NCBI GenBank assembly: GCA_020633235.1
Contig: JACKEA010000001.1
Coordinates: forward strand, 124,001 to 188,000
Length of the DNA: 64,000 nt
DNA from: Polyangiaceae bacterium
Lineage (GTDB): Bacteria > Myxococcota_A > Polyangia > Polyangiales > Polyangiaceae
Direction: 5' to 3'
Shown here: one piece after another, positions 1-8,691 of the stretch
Numbering within the stretch: position 1 is the first letter of the stretch
Layout: every line of letters begins with the position of its first letter
Translations under genes and position numbers: made by a program
Notes under the pieces: model-generated
What the model was told of the DNA's origin: nothing
Database searches by the model: none
The model's input: the letters and a program-made list of their open reading frames with translations, nothing else

Positions 1-543
1 AACGGCGTGCGGCTCTCGCTCGGCATCTCGCGCAGGCTATCGCTGGTCACGGGCTACCAAGAGCAGATCGCCATCGGCAGTCCGGCGGCGCCGATGGCAC
101 TTTCGGTTTCGCTCGCGGCGAAGCGTGAAGGCGCCCACGTGCTCGCCGATGGTCGCGGCGTCGTGGTTCGCGTGGAAGATGGCGCGGGCACCCTGGAGGT
201 CGTGTCGCAGCCCACGGAACAGGAGCGGAGCGCGGTCGTCGGCAGTGTCGCGCTTCCCGGCAGCATGACCGCGGCGCGGGTCGTTGGCGGCGACGCCAGC
301 ACGGTTTGCCTGCGCACGGAACAGGTCGCCTTCGGGGCGAAGCTCTCGGTCAGCCGGCGCGCGCTGTGCGTGAGCACGAAGAGCTGGAAGGTGGTGCTGG
401 ATCAGGCGTTGCCCGCGGTGGGGCTGTACGTGCCGCGCACGGAGGTCGCCTACGGTGACGGCCATCTCGCGGTCATTCGCCCGACCGAGGCGGGGCTCGA
501 GGTTTCGGCTGTGCGCGTCGTCCGCACGGAGGTGTCGCAATGA
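1..543 (+). CDS. 3' part of an unrecognised protein, cut by window start
   Basis: The frame is open from the first base, so the true start probably lies outside the window; the first possible start inside it is a GTG at base 7. The visible 180 or so residues are rich in Val, Ala and Gly in short strand-like segments, as in a beta-propeller or beta-sandwich, with no catalytic motif I recognise. Its stop overlaps the next gene's start by 4 bp (ATGA), so the two are probably co-transcribed and translationally coupled. No function is proposed. Confidence 0.6.
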   Translation, partial: NGVRLSLGISRRLSLVTGYQEQIAIGSPAAPMALSVSLAAKREGAHVLADGRGVVVRVEDGAGTLEVVSQPTEQERSAVVGSVALPGSMTAARVVGGDASTVCLRTEQVAFGAKLSVSRRALCVSTKSWKVVLDQALPAVGLYVPRTEVAYGDGHLAVIRPTEAGLEVSAVRVVRTEVSQ

Positions 544-2069
544 AGGCGCTCCGAGCGGCCCTCTTGGGCCTGGGCGTGCTGTCCTTGGGCGGCACCGCCC
601 TCGGCATCACACGCACCGAAGCCATCGTGCGAGCCAAGGCGTTCTCGTTCCACCCCTGGACCGCCACGGCGGCGAACCAGACGGCCTCGTGCAACGGCGC
701 CTACAAGAGCGTCAACTCGCCGGGGGACTACATGGGGCTGCCCTACGACTGGGGTGGCTACATGTCGCTGTTCGAGTTCGATCAGCAGATCAAGGCGGGC
801 TACGGCGCGGGCTCCTATCCCGCGGACGGCATTCTGGATTGCACCAGCGGGCTGGATTGCTCCGGGTTCGTCAGCCAGGCGTGGAAGTCGGGCCACATCA
901 CCACCAGCACGGCGGACACCGTTTCCAGCGCCATTGCGCTGTCCGAGATGCTCCCGGGAGACATCTTCAACGACGCCGGCAACCACATGGCGATGTACAG
1001 CCACAAGTTGGGGAACGGGGACCCGGTGCTGTACGAGTCCGTGTTCTACAACGTGCATCTGAGCATGCCCGGGTGGTCTTGGGTGAACGGCTTCGTGCCG
1101 CGGCGTTACCAGAACATCACCGGAACGTCCGCCGCCACGCCGGACGGAACGCTGGCGGATCCCGTCAAGATCGGCAGCTTCCCGTTCACGGATTCCCGCA
1201 GCACGCAGAGCTCCATGAGCGACGTACTGGACGGGTGCGGCACGGCGCCCAACACGGACGAGAGCGGCCCCGAGGTGGTGTACCAGGTGACGCTGACCCA
1301 GCCCGGTCAGCTCACCGTCAGCGTGCAGGACGACGTGGGCGTGGACATCGACGTGCACCTGTACACGTCCGCGAACACCAACGACTGCGTGGCGCGCGCC
1401 GACAGCACCTTCACGGAAGCCGTGGATTGCGGCACTTACTACGTTGTCGCGGACACCTGGACCACGCTCGCGGGGAACTACACCCTCACGGTGGACTTCG
1501 CACCCGCTTCAGGTCAGGCCTGCGGTTCTGGCCCGCCCAAGTACGACTTCAAGGGTGCCCCCGGCACGCCCTGCGCGTACCCGGGAAACCAGACGCTGCC
1601 GTTCTGCAACCCGAACCTGGGTGCGGACACCTGCCTGTACACTTCGAGCTCGAGCTTCTGCTCCATGCCGTGTGGATCCGCGTCGGACTGCGGCGCCCTG
1701 CCCGGCGCGTGCTGCGCGGACATCGGTAGCGGGGAGAAGTACTGCTTGCCCGCGGCTCAGTGCGGCGCGGCGCCGGGGGACGCCGGCGTGACGCCCAAAC
1801 CGGACGCGGGCGGCGATCCGACGGACGCGGGTGTGGGCGGAAGCGGCGCCACCACCGGCACCGGCGGTGCGGGCGGGGGCAGCGCGGGGACCATGCCCGG
1901 CACCGGCAGCTACGGCGGGCTCAATGCCGGCGGCGCAGGGAACGCCGCGCCGGCTTCGCAGGGCTCGGACAGCGGCGGCTGCAGCACTGCGCCGCGGAAG
2001 AGCGGCCCCGCGGGGTGGCTGTTTGTGGGGCTCGGTCTCGCCCTCGCGTTGCTCCGACGCCGGCGCTGA
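540..2069 (+). CDS. Secreted NlpC/P60-like hydrolase with PPC-like domain and MYXO-CTERM-type sorting tail
   Basis: A 509-aa exported protein with a signal peptide in residues 1-22. Residues 60-160 look like an NlpC/P60 cysteine amidase: a YDWGG stretch near 69, LDCSGFV with likely nucleophile Cys107, and His149 in GNHMAMYSH. Family members cleave peptidoglycan peptides or related amides. Residues about 215-325 resemble a bacterial pre-peptidase C-terminal (PPC) domain, followed by a Cys-rich stretch (330-410) and a Gly/Ala/Thr linker. The end is Cys-Ser, a hydrophobic helix and RRRR, as in MYXO-CTERM tails that anchor proteins at the myxobacterial surface. The start overlaps the previous stop (ATGA). 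The enzyme class is inferred from motifs; the substrate is unknown. Confidence 0.75.
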   Translation: MKALRAALLGLGVLSLGGTALGITRTEAIVRAKAFSFHPWTATAANQTASCNGAYKSVNSPGDYMGLPYDWGGYMSLFEFDQQIKAGYGAGSYPADGILDCTSGLDCSGFVSQAWKSGHITTSTADTVSSAIALSEMLPGDIFNDAGNHMAMYSHKLGNGDPVLYESVFYNVHLSMPGWSWVNGFVPRRYQNITGTSAATPDGTLADPVKIGSFPFTDSRSTQSSMSDVLDGCGTAPNTDESGPEVVYQVTLTQPGQLTVSVQDDVGVDIDVHLYTSANTNDCVARADSTFTEAVDCGTYYVVADTWTTLAGNYTLTVDFAPASGQACGSGPPKYDFKGAPGTPCAYPGNQTLPFCNPNLGADTCLYTSSSSFCSMPCGSASDCGALPGACCADIGSGEKYCLPAAQCGAAPGDAGVTPKPDAGGDPTDAGVGGSGATTGTGGAGGGSAGTMPGTGSYGGLNAGGAGNAAPASQGSDSGGCSTAPRKSGPAGWLFVGLGLALALLRRRR

Positions 2070-2909
2070 TCACAGCCTTCCGAGCCACTCCACACCGAGC
2101 GTCTCGCCCGCCACCCACGGAACCACGATCGAGCTCTCCGTGGGTGTGGGCAGGGGCGTGCGGTAGTGGAGCAGCGTCGGCATCAGCCACCCCGAACCGA
2201 GACCCAGCGCGGCACCCGACAGCACGTCGGACAAATAGTGTCGCGATGAGACGATACGAGACGTCCCCACCCAGGTGGCGACGCCCAGGCCCAGAGCGCA
2301 GGTCAGGGGATCGGCAACGCTGCCGTAGATGTCCAGGTTCAGGTGGTGCGCGCAGCCGAGCCCCGCGCCGGTGAAGGCGATGATGGTGTGGCCGCTGAGG
2401 AAGCTCTGGCTCTGGGCCTCGAGCTGGTCGCAATCCTTGTCGAAGCTCGGATCGCCCGCGCAGTGCTCCAGGAACGGGCGCTTTCTTCCCACGAGCTTCT
2501 GGGTGCCTACGGAGATGGTGCCGCTGATGGCGAAGGCCTGGGCGTCGATGAGCAGCATCTGCGCTGCCGCGTCCGGGCTCTGGTGGGCGGCCCCCACGCC
2601 CACGGTGGCATCCAGCACGGGGAACGCCATCAGAGAGTAGAACCCCGCGTCGCCGACGGCGACGGCGCCGTCCCGGGCGGAACGCGACCCGAGGGTGGCA
2701 GCGTCCGTCACGGCCTCGTCGAACAGCACGCCGCCGCTCGGCCCGTTCAGGTTCTGTTCCAGGAACAGGATTTCCGCGGTCAGGGTCGCGGCGAAGGCGC
2801 CGGTGGTGACGTACTCCGCGGGGCGAAAGCGAGGATGATCCCAGCGCACGGGCTCCGCTCGGGCGGCGGTGGTGGAGAGCACGAGGAAGAAGAGCAGCTT
2901 CAGCTTCAT
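2070..2909 (-). CDS. PAP2-family phosphatase (exported or membrane-associated)
   Basis: A 279-aa protein with a signal peptide (MKLKLL to ARA, residues 1-18). The three phosphatidic acid phosphatase motifs are present: K138-x5-RP, LSGH ending at His174, and SR218-x5-H224-x3-D228. PAP2 enzymes remove phosphate from lipid phosphates such as phosphatidate or undecaprenyl pyrophosphate on the outer side of the membrane. An upstream ATG at 2924 is in frame, but the shorter start places the signal peptide at the N-terminus. The gene is convergent with and abuts the preceding sorting-tail gene with no spacer. The exact lipid substrate cannot be told. Confidence 0.8.
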   Translation of the reverse strand: MKLKLLFFLVLSTTAARAEPVRWDHPRFRPAEYVTTGAFAATLTAEILFLEQNLNGPSGGVLFDEAVTDAATLGSRSARDGAVAVGDAGFYSLMAFPVLDATVGVGAAHQSPDAAAQMLLIDAQAFAISGTISVGTQKLVGRKRPFLEHCAGDPSFDKDCDQLEAQSQSFLSGHTIIAFTGAGLGCAHHLNLDIYGSVADPLTCALGLGVATWVGTSRIVSSRHYLSDVLSGAALGLGSGWLMPTLLHYRTPLPTPTESSIVVPWVAGETLGVEWLGRL

Positions 2910-2950
2910 GGTCGATGCGGCCACGGCGGCGCGGCTGCATCATTCCATAG

Positions 2951-4525
2951 TCAGTACTGGAGCAGCGCCTTTTCCAGCAGTGCTTGGATCTCCGTGAGCT
3001 CGGGGTCGGTGCCGCCGGCGTTCGCGCTCTTCACCGCGTCCAGAGCTGCCTGCAGGCGAGACTTGGACGGCTGCTTCAACGCTTCGGCGTAGGCCACGAT
3101 GGCGGAGCCCTTGGCCAGGTACAGCGGCGTTGCGCCCAGCAGATCGGCGAAAGTGGTCGTCTTTTGCACCTGCTTGGACTGGTGCGTGTCCGGTGTTTCC
3201 CAGCTCACCACCAGCTCGATGGGATCGGCGTCCGCGACCACGTCGGGCGAGCAGGCTCGCACCACCTGGTTGAAGACCATGGCATCGTTCGGCGCCAAGT
3301 GCTGAGGCTCCACTTCCTTCGGGTCCGTGGAGTACTCCTCGCCGTGGAACACCTCGATGTTCATGTACCAGGGCATCCGCAGCTGGACTTGCACGGCCCG
3401 GGCTGCCACGTCCATCACCTCGTCGAAACGTTGGCCGAACATGCGGCTCACCTCGGCTGACTCGTCGAGGTACACGTAGGCGCCGCGGCCCGCGTCCGTG
3501 ACGGCGTTCATCAGCGTGTCGTTCACGCCGGTGCCCACGCCCACGCCTACCAGGTACACGCCGTCGCCGTCGTTCAGCGCGGCGCCCTTGGCGATGATTT
3601 CCTTGTCCGTCACGCCGGCGTTGGCCTGGCCATCGCTGATCAACACCACGCGATTGAGCTGCCCGGCGACGAAGTTCTTTTGCGCCAGCGCGTAGCCGGC
3701 GCTGAGCCCACCGTTGAGGTCGGTCCCGCCGCCCGCCGAGATCTGGTTCGCCATGTCCATGACTGCGGGATCGTTCGGACCACCGACGCCATAGGAGTCG
3801 AGGACCACGGCATTGCTCGTGTTCCAGGTGACGGCGCTCACCTTGTCTCCCGCTTGCAGCTGGCCGGCGATGGCCTTGACCGTCTCGCGCTCGAGCTGGA
3901 TGGGCGAGCCGCCCATGGATCCCGAGGTGTCCAGCACGAAGGTGATGTTGACGGGGCGGCGCGGTTTCACCGCGGCCGGCGAAACGACGCCGACCTGCAG
4001 CTCGAAGGCGCCGGGCGCGCTGCCTTGAGCGAGCTCGGGAACGATGCTCAGGGTGCCCGCCGGCGCCGACGGGTAGCCGACGTTGTAGTAGTTCAAGAAC
4101 TCGTAGGTGCGGATCAGGCTGGCCGGCACCGTCTGACCGTTCTCGATCAGACTGCGAGCGATCACCGGAGAGGCCATGGAGTTCGAGTCGTCGGAGGACA
4201 GATAGAAGACGGCGTCCTTGCTGTCGTCGAGGCCGTCGCAGGTCAGGCCGGCGTCCGCGGCGTCAGGGCCTGCATCCGCTCCTGGCCTGGGCGGCGCCCC
4301 CGCAGCACCGCCCGCTGCGTAGCCTCCCGCGCTGCCCCCCGAGCCGCTGTTGCCGACGGCGCCTGCTCCGCCGTAAGCGCCGCCGCCACCGTAGCCTCCC
4401 GTACCAGAGCTCACCGCGGGATCTCCCGTCGGCATTCCGCCGCCGGCTGCGTCGTTGCTGGAAGAGCATGCCGCGATCCAGACGAAGGTGAGGGTCAGCG
4501 TGCCCAGGGCGAGGTGCAGGCGCAT
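2951..4525 (-). CDS. von Willebrand factor A domain lipoprotein (YfbK-like)
   Basis: A 524-aa lipoprotein with a lipobox ending IAAC (Cys20), then a Gly/Ala/Tyr-rich linker of about 80 residues. A segment with TYEFLNYYNVGYP resembles the N-terminal region of YfbK-type VWA proteins. The VWA domain has an intact MIDAS DTSGSMGG (about residue 197) and a later VVLISDGQAN strand. The C-terminal 150 residues match the region that follows VWA in this family (DUF3520-like), ending in short helical repeats. Such proteins bind a divalent cation and a protein partner at the envelope. The start at 4525 is favoured by a GAAAGGG ribosome site and the lipobox; the open frame extends 41 codons further upstream without a signal. 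Confidence 0.8.
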   Translation of the reverse strand: MRLHLALGTLTLTFVWIAACSSSNDAAGGGMPTGDPAVSSGTGGYGGGGAYGGAGAVGNSGSGGSAGGYAAGGAAGAPPRPGADAGPDAADAGLTCDGLDDSKDAVFYLSSDDSNSMASPVIARSLIENGQTVPASLIRTYEFLNYYNVGYPSAPAGTLSIVPELAQGSAPGAFELQVGVVSPAAVKPRRPVNITFVLDTSGSMGGSPIQLERETVKAIAGQLQAGDKVSAVTWNTSNAVVLDSYGVGGPNDPAVMDMANQISAGGGTDLNGGLSAGYALAQKNFVAGQLNRVVLISDGQANAGVTDKEIIAKGAALNDGDGVYLVGVGVGTGVNDTLMNAVTDAGRGAYVYLDESAEVSRMFGQRFDEVMDVAARAVQVQLRMPWYMNIEVFHGEEYSTDPKEVEPQHLAPNDAMVFNQVVRACSPDVVADADPIELVVSWETPDTHQSKQVQKTTTFADLLGATPLYLAKGSAIVAYAEALKQPSKSRLQAALDAVKSANAGGTDPELTEIQALLEKALLQY

Positions 4526-4762
4526 GATCGCCCTTTCAGCATGGAGCGTGCCAGCGCTCCGATCGGCGAGCTTTTGGTGGGGACGACGACGGCGCTGGCG
4601 GCGTTCGGATCGTGCTGGCACGGCCTGGCACATCCTGGCGCGCTTCACACTTCTTCACCTTGACACTGTGGCGCTCGGCTTCATTCTGGTGGCGTTGCGC
4701 GGCATTTGGGCCCGCAACGAGAGCCCGCTGGCGGCACGAGCCCCAGCGCGAGGAGACACAAC

Positions 4763-5236
4763 ATGATGCACTTTGGAATGCCCCGATTTTTCGGGGGGCA
4801 CGAAGGCATGGGCCATTGCCATGCCGCAGGGCACTTTGGTCGTGGCGGCGGACCTCACGGTCATGGGGGCGGGCCCGGCCGCGGTCCCTTTGGTCACGGC
4901 GGCGGAGCGCGCCGTCCGCTCCGGTTCTTGGTCCACAAGCTGGAGCTCGACGAGCGACAGGCTTCCCAGATCGCCAAGATCTTGGAGGCGCTGAAGATCG
5001 AACGCGCTCAGGCGGAGGTCGACGACCGCCGCGCCACGGCCTCCTTCGCGGACGCGATAGAGGGCGAGGCGTTCGACGCTGCCGCAGCGGAAGCTGCCGC
5101 TCAGCGGCGAGGCGAAACCGCAGCGCGCGTGGCGGCCGCGGTGCAGAAGGCCCTGTCGGAGATGCACGCCGTGCTGCACGGTGAGCAACGCGAGATCCTT
5201 GCGTTTCTCATTCGGAGCGGCGCTCTGGGGATCTGA
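4763..5236 (+). CDS. His/Gly-rich Spy/CpxP-like small protein
   Basis: A 157-aa protein. Residues 1-50 are a low-complexity stretch of His, Gly and Phe with about ten histidines, a plausible metal-binding region. Residues 55-157 form Ala/Glu/Arg-rich helices with an L-x-L-D-E-R-Q-x-x-Q-I pattern, typical of the Spy/CpxP/heavy-metal-resistance helical family. Members of that family are periplasmic chaperones or metal sensors, but no signal peptide is visible here, so location is uncertain. AGGAGA lies 12 bases before the chosen ATG; a second ATG follows at once. A strong hairpin terminator follows the stop. The family is inferred from pattern, not certain. Confidence 0.6.
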   Translation: MMHFGMPRFFGGHEGMGHCHAAGHFGRGGGPHGHGGGPGRGPFGHGGGARRPLRFLVHKLELDERQASQIAKILEALKIERAQAEVDDRRATASFADAIEGEAFDAAAAEAAAQRRGETAARVAAAVQKALSEMHAVLHGEQREILAFLIRSGALGI

Positions 5237-5243
5237 GATCGGG

Positions 5244-5279
5244 AAACGCGCCGCGTCTCTTTGGAGGCGCGGCGCGTTT
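5244..5279 (+). terminator. Rho-independent-type terminator hairpin
   Basis: AAACGCGCCGCG at 5244-5255 pairs with CGCGGCGCGTTT at 5268-5279. The stem extends inward through T-G, C-G, T-A and C-G pairs to a TTTG loop, giving 16 pairs. It begins 8 bases after the stop of the Spy-like gene and ends in TTT. It should separate that gene from the lipoprotein gene starting at 5320. Confidence 0.7.
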
Positions 5280-5319
5280 GCGCATCGGACGGACGCGGGG
5301 GCGTGGTACTCCCGCCGCC

Positions 5320-6576
5320 ATGCCGTTCACCAGGCTGAAGCTCGTGTTGGCCGCGCTCGCGGCCGTTCCCGCCTGCGCGCCCCACTGTCCCCAATGTCCA
5401 CCACCGGTGGTGAGCCCCGCGCCCGTCTCGGCCGCGCCGCCCGTGGCGCCGACGGCAGAACGCGAAAAGCTCGCGGTGCTGCCGATCGACGATGACGAGC
5501 TGTTCCGGCTGGAGCGCGGTGCGCTGCAGCGCGAGCTCTCGGCACGTGTCGCGGAGCTGCTCCCGGCGTACGAGGTCCTTCCGGTCGCGGAGGTGAACGC
5601 CGCGCTGATCGGGAAGTCGCAGTCTGGGGCGCGCTGTGCGTTTCAAGGCGTGGCGCCGGAGCGCAGGGTGCGGGATCGCGGCTGGACCTCCGCAGCATTG
5701 ATCGAGATCGGAGGCCTCGAGGGCAAACCTCCGGAGCTGTGGCTGGAGCTCGGGAACGGCCCCAACGTGCGCCACGAGCTGGCCGCGGAATGGAAGCGCG
5801 CTCTCCCCCGCATGGAGCGCTATCGCGCTGCCTTCGCTGCCTTTCACTCGCTGCCAGCGAACGCCGGCGTCCTGGGGGGGCTCGCCGCCTCTGGTGACTC
5901 CAAGGGCGCGGTGAAACAGGGAGCGATCACCCTCTGCGAAGAGAAGTCGTTCTTCGAGTGTAGCGAGACCACGGCAGAGTGGAAGGACGCCGCCCCGGAG
6001 CTCGAGAAGTGCTTTGCCGGAGTGGACCAAGAGCGCGACAAGTTGCTGCTGGAGGGGTCACGCTGCGAGGTCGTCAATCTGAACGACACCAGTGGCGCGC
6101 GGGGCAAGACCGAAGCTTGCGTGTGCGGCGTCCTTGGCCGGTCCAAGGCGGCGTCCCGTGCAGGGCGCCGGAAACTCACCGTAAGCTATCTCTCGCCCGA
6201 CATTGCCGGCAAGCCTCAGCCCGCGCTGCGCGTGATCGACGTAACCGGTGGGCTCGACTCCCAAAAGGACTGGGTTTCGCAGAAGTACGATGAAGGCGGC
6301 AAGACGCGCTATCGATCGTGGCAGCGTCTCGGCGTCGACAATCTCGACGCCGCGGCGCCCGCCCTCGCCCGTTGCAGCTTCGAGCCGGGCGCCGTGGTCA
6401 CGGCGGAGCTCGCGGTGACGGGTGCGGGCACCGTCGCGCGCACCATTGTCACCAGCGGCGCCAAGACCAAGGCGCAGGCAACCTGCGTGGAGAACGCCTT
6501 CGGCCAGGCGGAGCTGGATTGCCCGTCCGGTGATTCCGGAGCGACGCTCCGAGTGTTGCTCCGCTATCCAAGGTAA
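5320..6576 (+). CDS. Lipoprotein of unknown function with AgmX-like C-terminus
   Basis: A 418-aa protein with a signal peptide and lipobox VPAC (Cys19), followed by a Pro/Ala/Val-rich linker (residues 25-55). The middle is a mixed region with several cysteines. The C-terminal 75 residues read CSFEPGAVVTAELAV...GAGTVARTIVTSG...CVENAFGQA, the cadence of the TonB-like AgmX/PglI C-terminal domain common in myxobacteria: a variable-strength strand, a Gly turn, then Cys and a helix. The start at 5320 is chosen over GTG 5278 because it places the signal peptide at the N-terminus. It is probably anchored in the envelope. Function is unknown. Confidence 0.6.
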   Translation: MPFTRLKLVLAALAAVPACAPHCPQCPPPVVSPAPVSAAPPVAPTAEREKLAVLPIDDDELFRLERGALQRELSARVAELLPAYEVLPVAEVNAALIGKSQSGARCAFQGVAPERRVRDRGWTSAALIEIGGLEGKPPELWLELGNGPNVRHELAAEWKRALPRMERYRAAFAAFHSLPANAGVLGGLAASGDSKGAVKQGAITLCEEKSFFECSETTAEWKDAAPELEKCFAGVDQERDKLLLEGSRCEVVNLNDTSGARGKTEACVCGVLGRSKAASRAGRRKLTVSYLSPDIAGKPQPALRVIDVTGGLDSQKDWVSQKYDEGGKTRYRSWQRLGVDNLDAAAPALARCSFEPGAVVTAELAVTGAGTVARTIVTSGAKTKAQATCVENAFGQAELDCPSGDSGATLRVLLRYPR

Positions 6577-6577
6577 C

Positions 6578-7000
6578 TCAGGTGTCGTGCACCTTGCAGC
6601 TCAAGGCGAGATAGGCGCGGTAGGCACCGTTGGGAACGGTGAGGGTCACGCCTTGCACGTCCCGGAGCACGTCCGACTCGCTCCGTGCGGGGCCATCCGT
6701 GTAGCTGCAGGTAGTGGATAGTTGCACCACGGCGGCGCCCATCGAGCACTTCAGCGTCAGCGTTCCTTTGGTACGGCCGCCCTCGGGAGTCGTGGCTTCC
6801 GGCTTGCCGTACTCGCATTTCCAGGCGCCGCGGGGCAGCGGCACCTTGCCTCCCGAAGCGGCGAGCTTGAGCGGTTTCAGCGCTGCACCATTCTCCGAGA
6901 AGGCCAGGCCGAACTCGATGCCCGGCTTCTCTCCGGCTTGGCCTGCGCTGGCCACCAGAAGCGCTGCGATACCCAGGACAAGGGAAATGCGATGAGCCAT
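6578..7000 (-). CDS. Small exported protein of unknown function
   Basis: A 140-aa protein with a clear signal peptide (MAHRISLVLG to GQAGE, residues 1-22). The mature part is about 118 residues, beta-rich, with four cysteines in pairs (WKCEYG, LKCSMG, TTCSYT, LSCKV) that could form two disulfides. It is convergent with the lipoprotein gene ending at 6576. I do not recognise a family. Confidence 0.65.
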   Translation of the reverse strand: MAHRISLVLGIAALLVASAGQAGEKPGIEFGLAFSENGAALKPLKLAASGGKVPLPRGAWKCEYGKPEATTPEGGRTKGTLTLKCSMGAAVVQLSTTCSYTDGPARSESDVLRDVQGVTLTVPNGAYRAYLALSCKVHDT

Positions 7001-7135
7001 GGGTGCATCGTATCGCAGATTTGACCGATCAAGGACGCCTCGGCGTGGCATTGGATCCCGGGTGATCCCCCGTCAAACGGCCATTGTTCGGGTGGCGCAA
7101 TCGTTGCTCTCCGTTCCATCCAGGAAAGGAGAGCC

Positions 7136-7963
7136 ATGGAGTTCGTAGACGTTTCGAACGTGAGGATCCCCGCACTGGGATTCGGAACCTGGCAGATCAC
7201 GGGAGCGGCCTGCCGCAGCGCTGTTGCCGCAGCGCTGGAGATTGGATATCGGCACATCGACACCGCGCAGATGTACGAGAACGAAGCGGAGGTGGGGCTC
7301 GCTCTGTCGCAAAGCGGCATTCAGAGGGAAAAGCTGTGGGTCACGACCAAGCTGGCACGCCTGAAGCCGGAGAAGGTGCTGTCCTCCACTCGCGAGAGCC
7401 TTCGGAGGCTGAACACTGACTACCTGGATCTGCTCTTGATTCACTGGCCCGACCCGGAGATCCCGCTATCGGAGACTCTTGGCGCCATGCAAGAGCTGGT
7501 GAAGAGGGGCGAAGTGCGCCACATCGGAGTGAGCAACTTCACTCCGAAGCTGGTGGCGGAAGCTTTGGCGCAAGCCCCAATCATCTGCAACCAGGTCGAG
7601 TGTCACCCGTTCCTGAATCAGGCGGCTTTGAGGCAGATCGCGGTTCAGTCACACACTGCCTTGGTGGCGTACGCGCCGTTGGCGCGCGGAAAAGTCGGTC
7701 GCGACCAGACGCTGCTGGACATCGGCCGGGCCCACGACAAGTCCCCGCATCAGGTCGCGCTGCGCTGGCTGCTCGACAAGAAGAACGTCGTCGCCATCCC
7801 GAAGGCGCAGCTGCGAGAGCACGCCGAGGCGAACTTCGGCATCTTCGACCTTCAGCTCACGGCTGAGGAGACGCGACGCATCGACGGCTTGAACCGAAGT
7901 GAGCGTCTCATCGACCCCAGCTGGGCACCGAACTGGGGCGAGCGACCCCGCGTCGAGGCGTGA
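7136..7963 (+). CDS. Aldo/keto reductase (DkgB-like)
   Basis: A 275-aa NAD(P)H-dependent reductase of the aldo/keto reductase superfamily. The catalytic tetrad is complete: Asp42, Tyr47 (DTAQMYENE), Lys72 (TTKLA) and His103 (LIHWPDP). GEVRHIGVSNF and NQVECHPF are standard barrel signatures, and the length fits the 2,5-diketo-D-gluconate reductase B group. Such enzymes reduce sugar-derived or methylglyoxal-like carbonyls in the cytoplasm. AAAGGAG precedes the ATG at a good distance. A small ORF begins one base after the stop. The physiological substrate is not deducible. Confidence 0.9.
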   Translation: MEFVDVSNVRIPALGFGTWQITGAACRSAVAAALEIGYRHIDTAQMYENEAEVGLALSQSGIQREKLWVTTKLARLKPEKVLSSTRESLRRLNTDYLDLLLIHWPDPEIPLSETLGAMQELVKRGEVRHIGVSNFTPKLVAEALAQAPIICNQVECHPFLNQAALRQIAVQSHTALVAYAPLARGKVGRDQTLLDIGRAHDKSPHQVALRWLLDKKNVVAIPKAQLREHAEANFGIFDLQLTAEETRRIDGLNRSERLIDPSWAPNWGERPRVEA

Positions 7964-7964
7964 G

Positions 7965-8177
7965 ATGTCCCATCAGAAGATAGATGATCTTCCGGAGCCC
8001 GCGCGCTCCAAGGCGCTACACGTAGCCCAGCAACTCCGCAATGCCGGCTACTCGCTCGTCACCGCGGAGCTCCTCGCGGTTCGCGAGGTCGAGAACGAGG
8101 TACTGGAACGCATACCGGCGGCCACTCACGAGTCCGTGATCGAAGTGACCGCCGTCTGCGTATCGACCAAACGCTGA
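7965..8177 (+). CDS. Small 70-aa protein of unknown function
   Basis: It begins one base after the stop of the aldo/keto reductase gene (TGA G ATG), which suggests one transcript. The product is mostly helical (LPEPARSKALHVAQQLRNAGYS, then AELLAVREVENEVLERI). No signal peptide or known motif is visible. It converges with dps with only two bases between the stops. It is supported as a gene mainly by position and codon use. Confidence 0.5.
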   Translation: MSHQKIDDLPEPARSKALHVAQQLRNAGYSLVTAELLAVREVENEVLERIPAATHESVIEVTAVCVSTKR

Positions 8178-8179
8178 CC

Positions 8180-8656
8180 TCACTCCTCCAACAAGCTGCG
8201 CAGCATCCACGCGGTCTTTTCGTGGACCTGCAGGCGCTGCGTCGCGAGATCCGCCGTCGCCTGGTCATTGGTGGCATCCGCGACGTTCAGCACCTGCCGA
8301 GCGGTGCGCACGACGGTCTCGTGGCCTTCCACCAAGAGCTTCACCATTTCCGTAGCCTTGGGCACGCCATCGGTCTCCTTCACCGACGAGAGGCGGGCGA
8401 AGGCAGAGTAGCTACCGGGCGCGGGATGACCGAGAGCACGGATACGCTCCGCGACGGCATCCACCGCCAAAGCGAGCTCGTTGTAGTGCATCTCGAACAT
8501 CGTGTGCAGCGTCTGGAACATCGGGCCGGTGACGTTCCAGTGGAAGTTGTGGGTCTTGAGGTAAAGGGTGTAGCTGTCCGCGAGAAGCTTGGACAGCTCC
8601 AGGGCCAACCGTTCGCGGTCCTCTGCCTTGATGCCGATGTCGATCTTAACGGTCAT
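8180..8656 (-). CDS. dps: Dps-family ferritin-like DNA-protection protein
   Basis: A 158-aa Dps protein, which forms cytoplasmic 12-mers that oxidise Fe2+ with peroxide and store the iron, protecting DNA. The intersubunit ferroxidase ligands are present with canonical spacing: His39 (NFHWNV), His51, Asp66 and Glu70 (DAVAER). The ATG at 8656 is preferred over the upstream in-frame start at 8695 because GGAGG lies about 10 bases before it. It lies 35 bp downstream of a Fur-family regulator gene on the same strand, so it is probably co-transcribed and controlled by iron or peroxide. The family call is secure; whether it binds DNA is not shown. Confidence 0.92.
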   Translation of the reverse strand: MTVKIDIGIKAEDRERLALELSKLLADSYTLYLKTHNFHWNVTGPMFQTLHTMFEMHYNELALAVDAVAERIRALGHPAPGSYSAFARLSSVKETDGVPKATEMVKLLVEGHETVVRTARQVLNVADATNDQATADLATQRLQVHEKTAWMLRSLLEE

Positions 8657-8691
8657 TTCGTTTTCCTCCAGCAGGGATACCAGCGGCGTCG

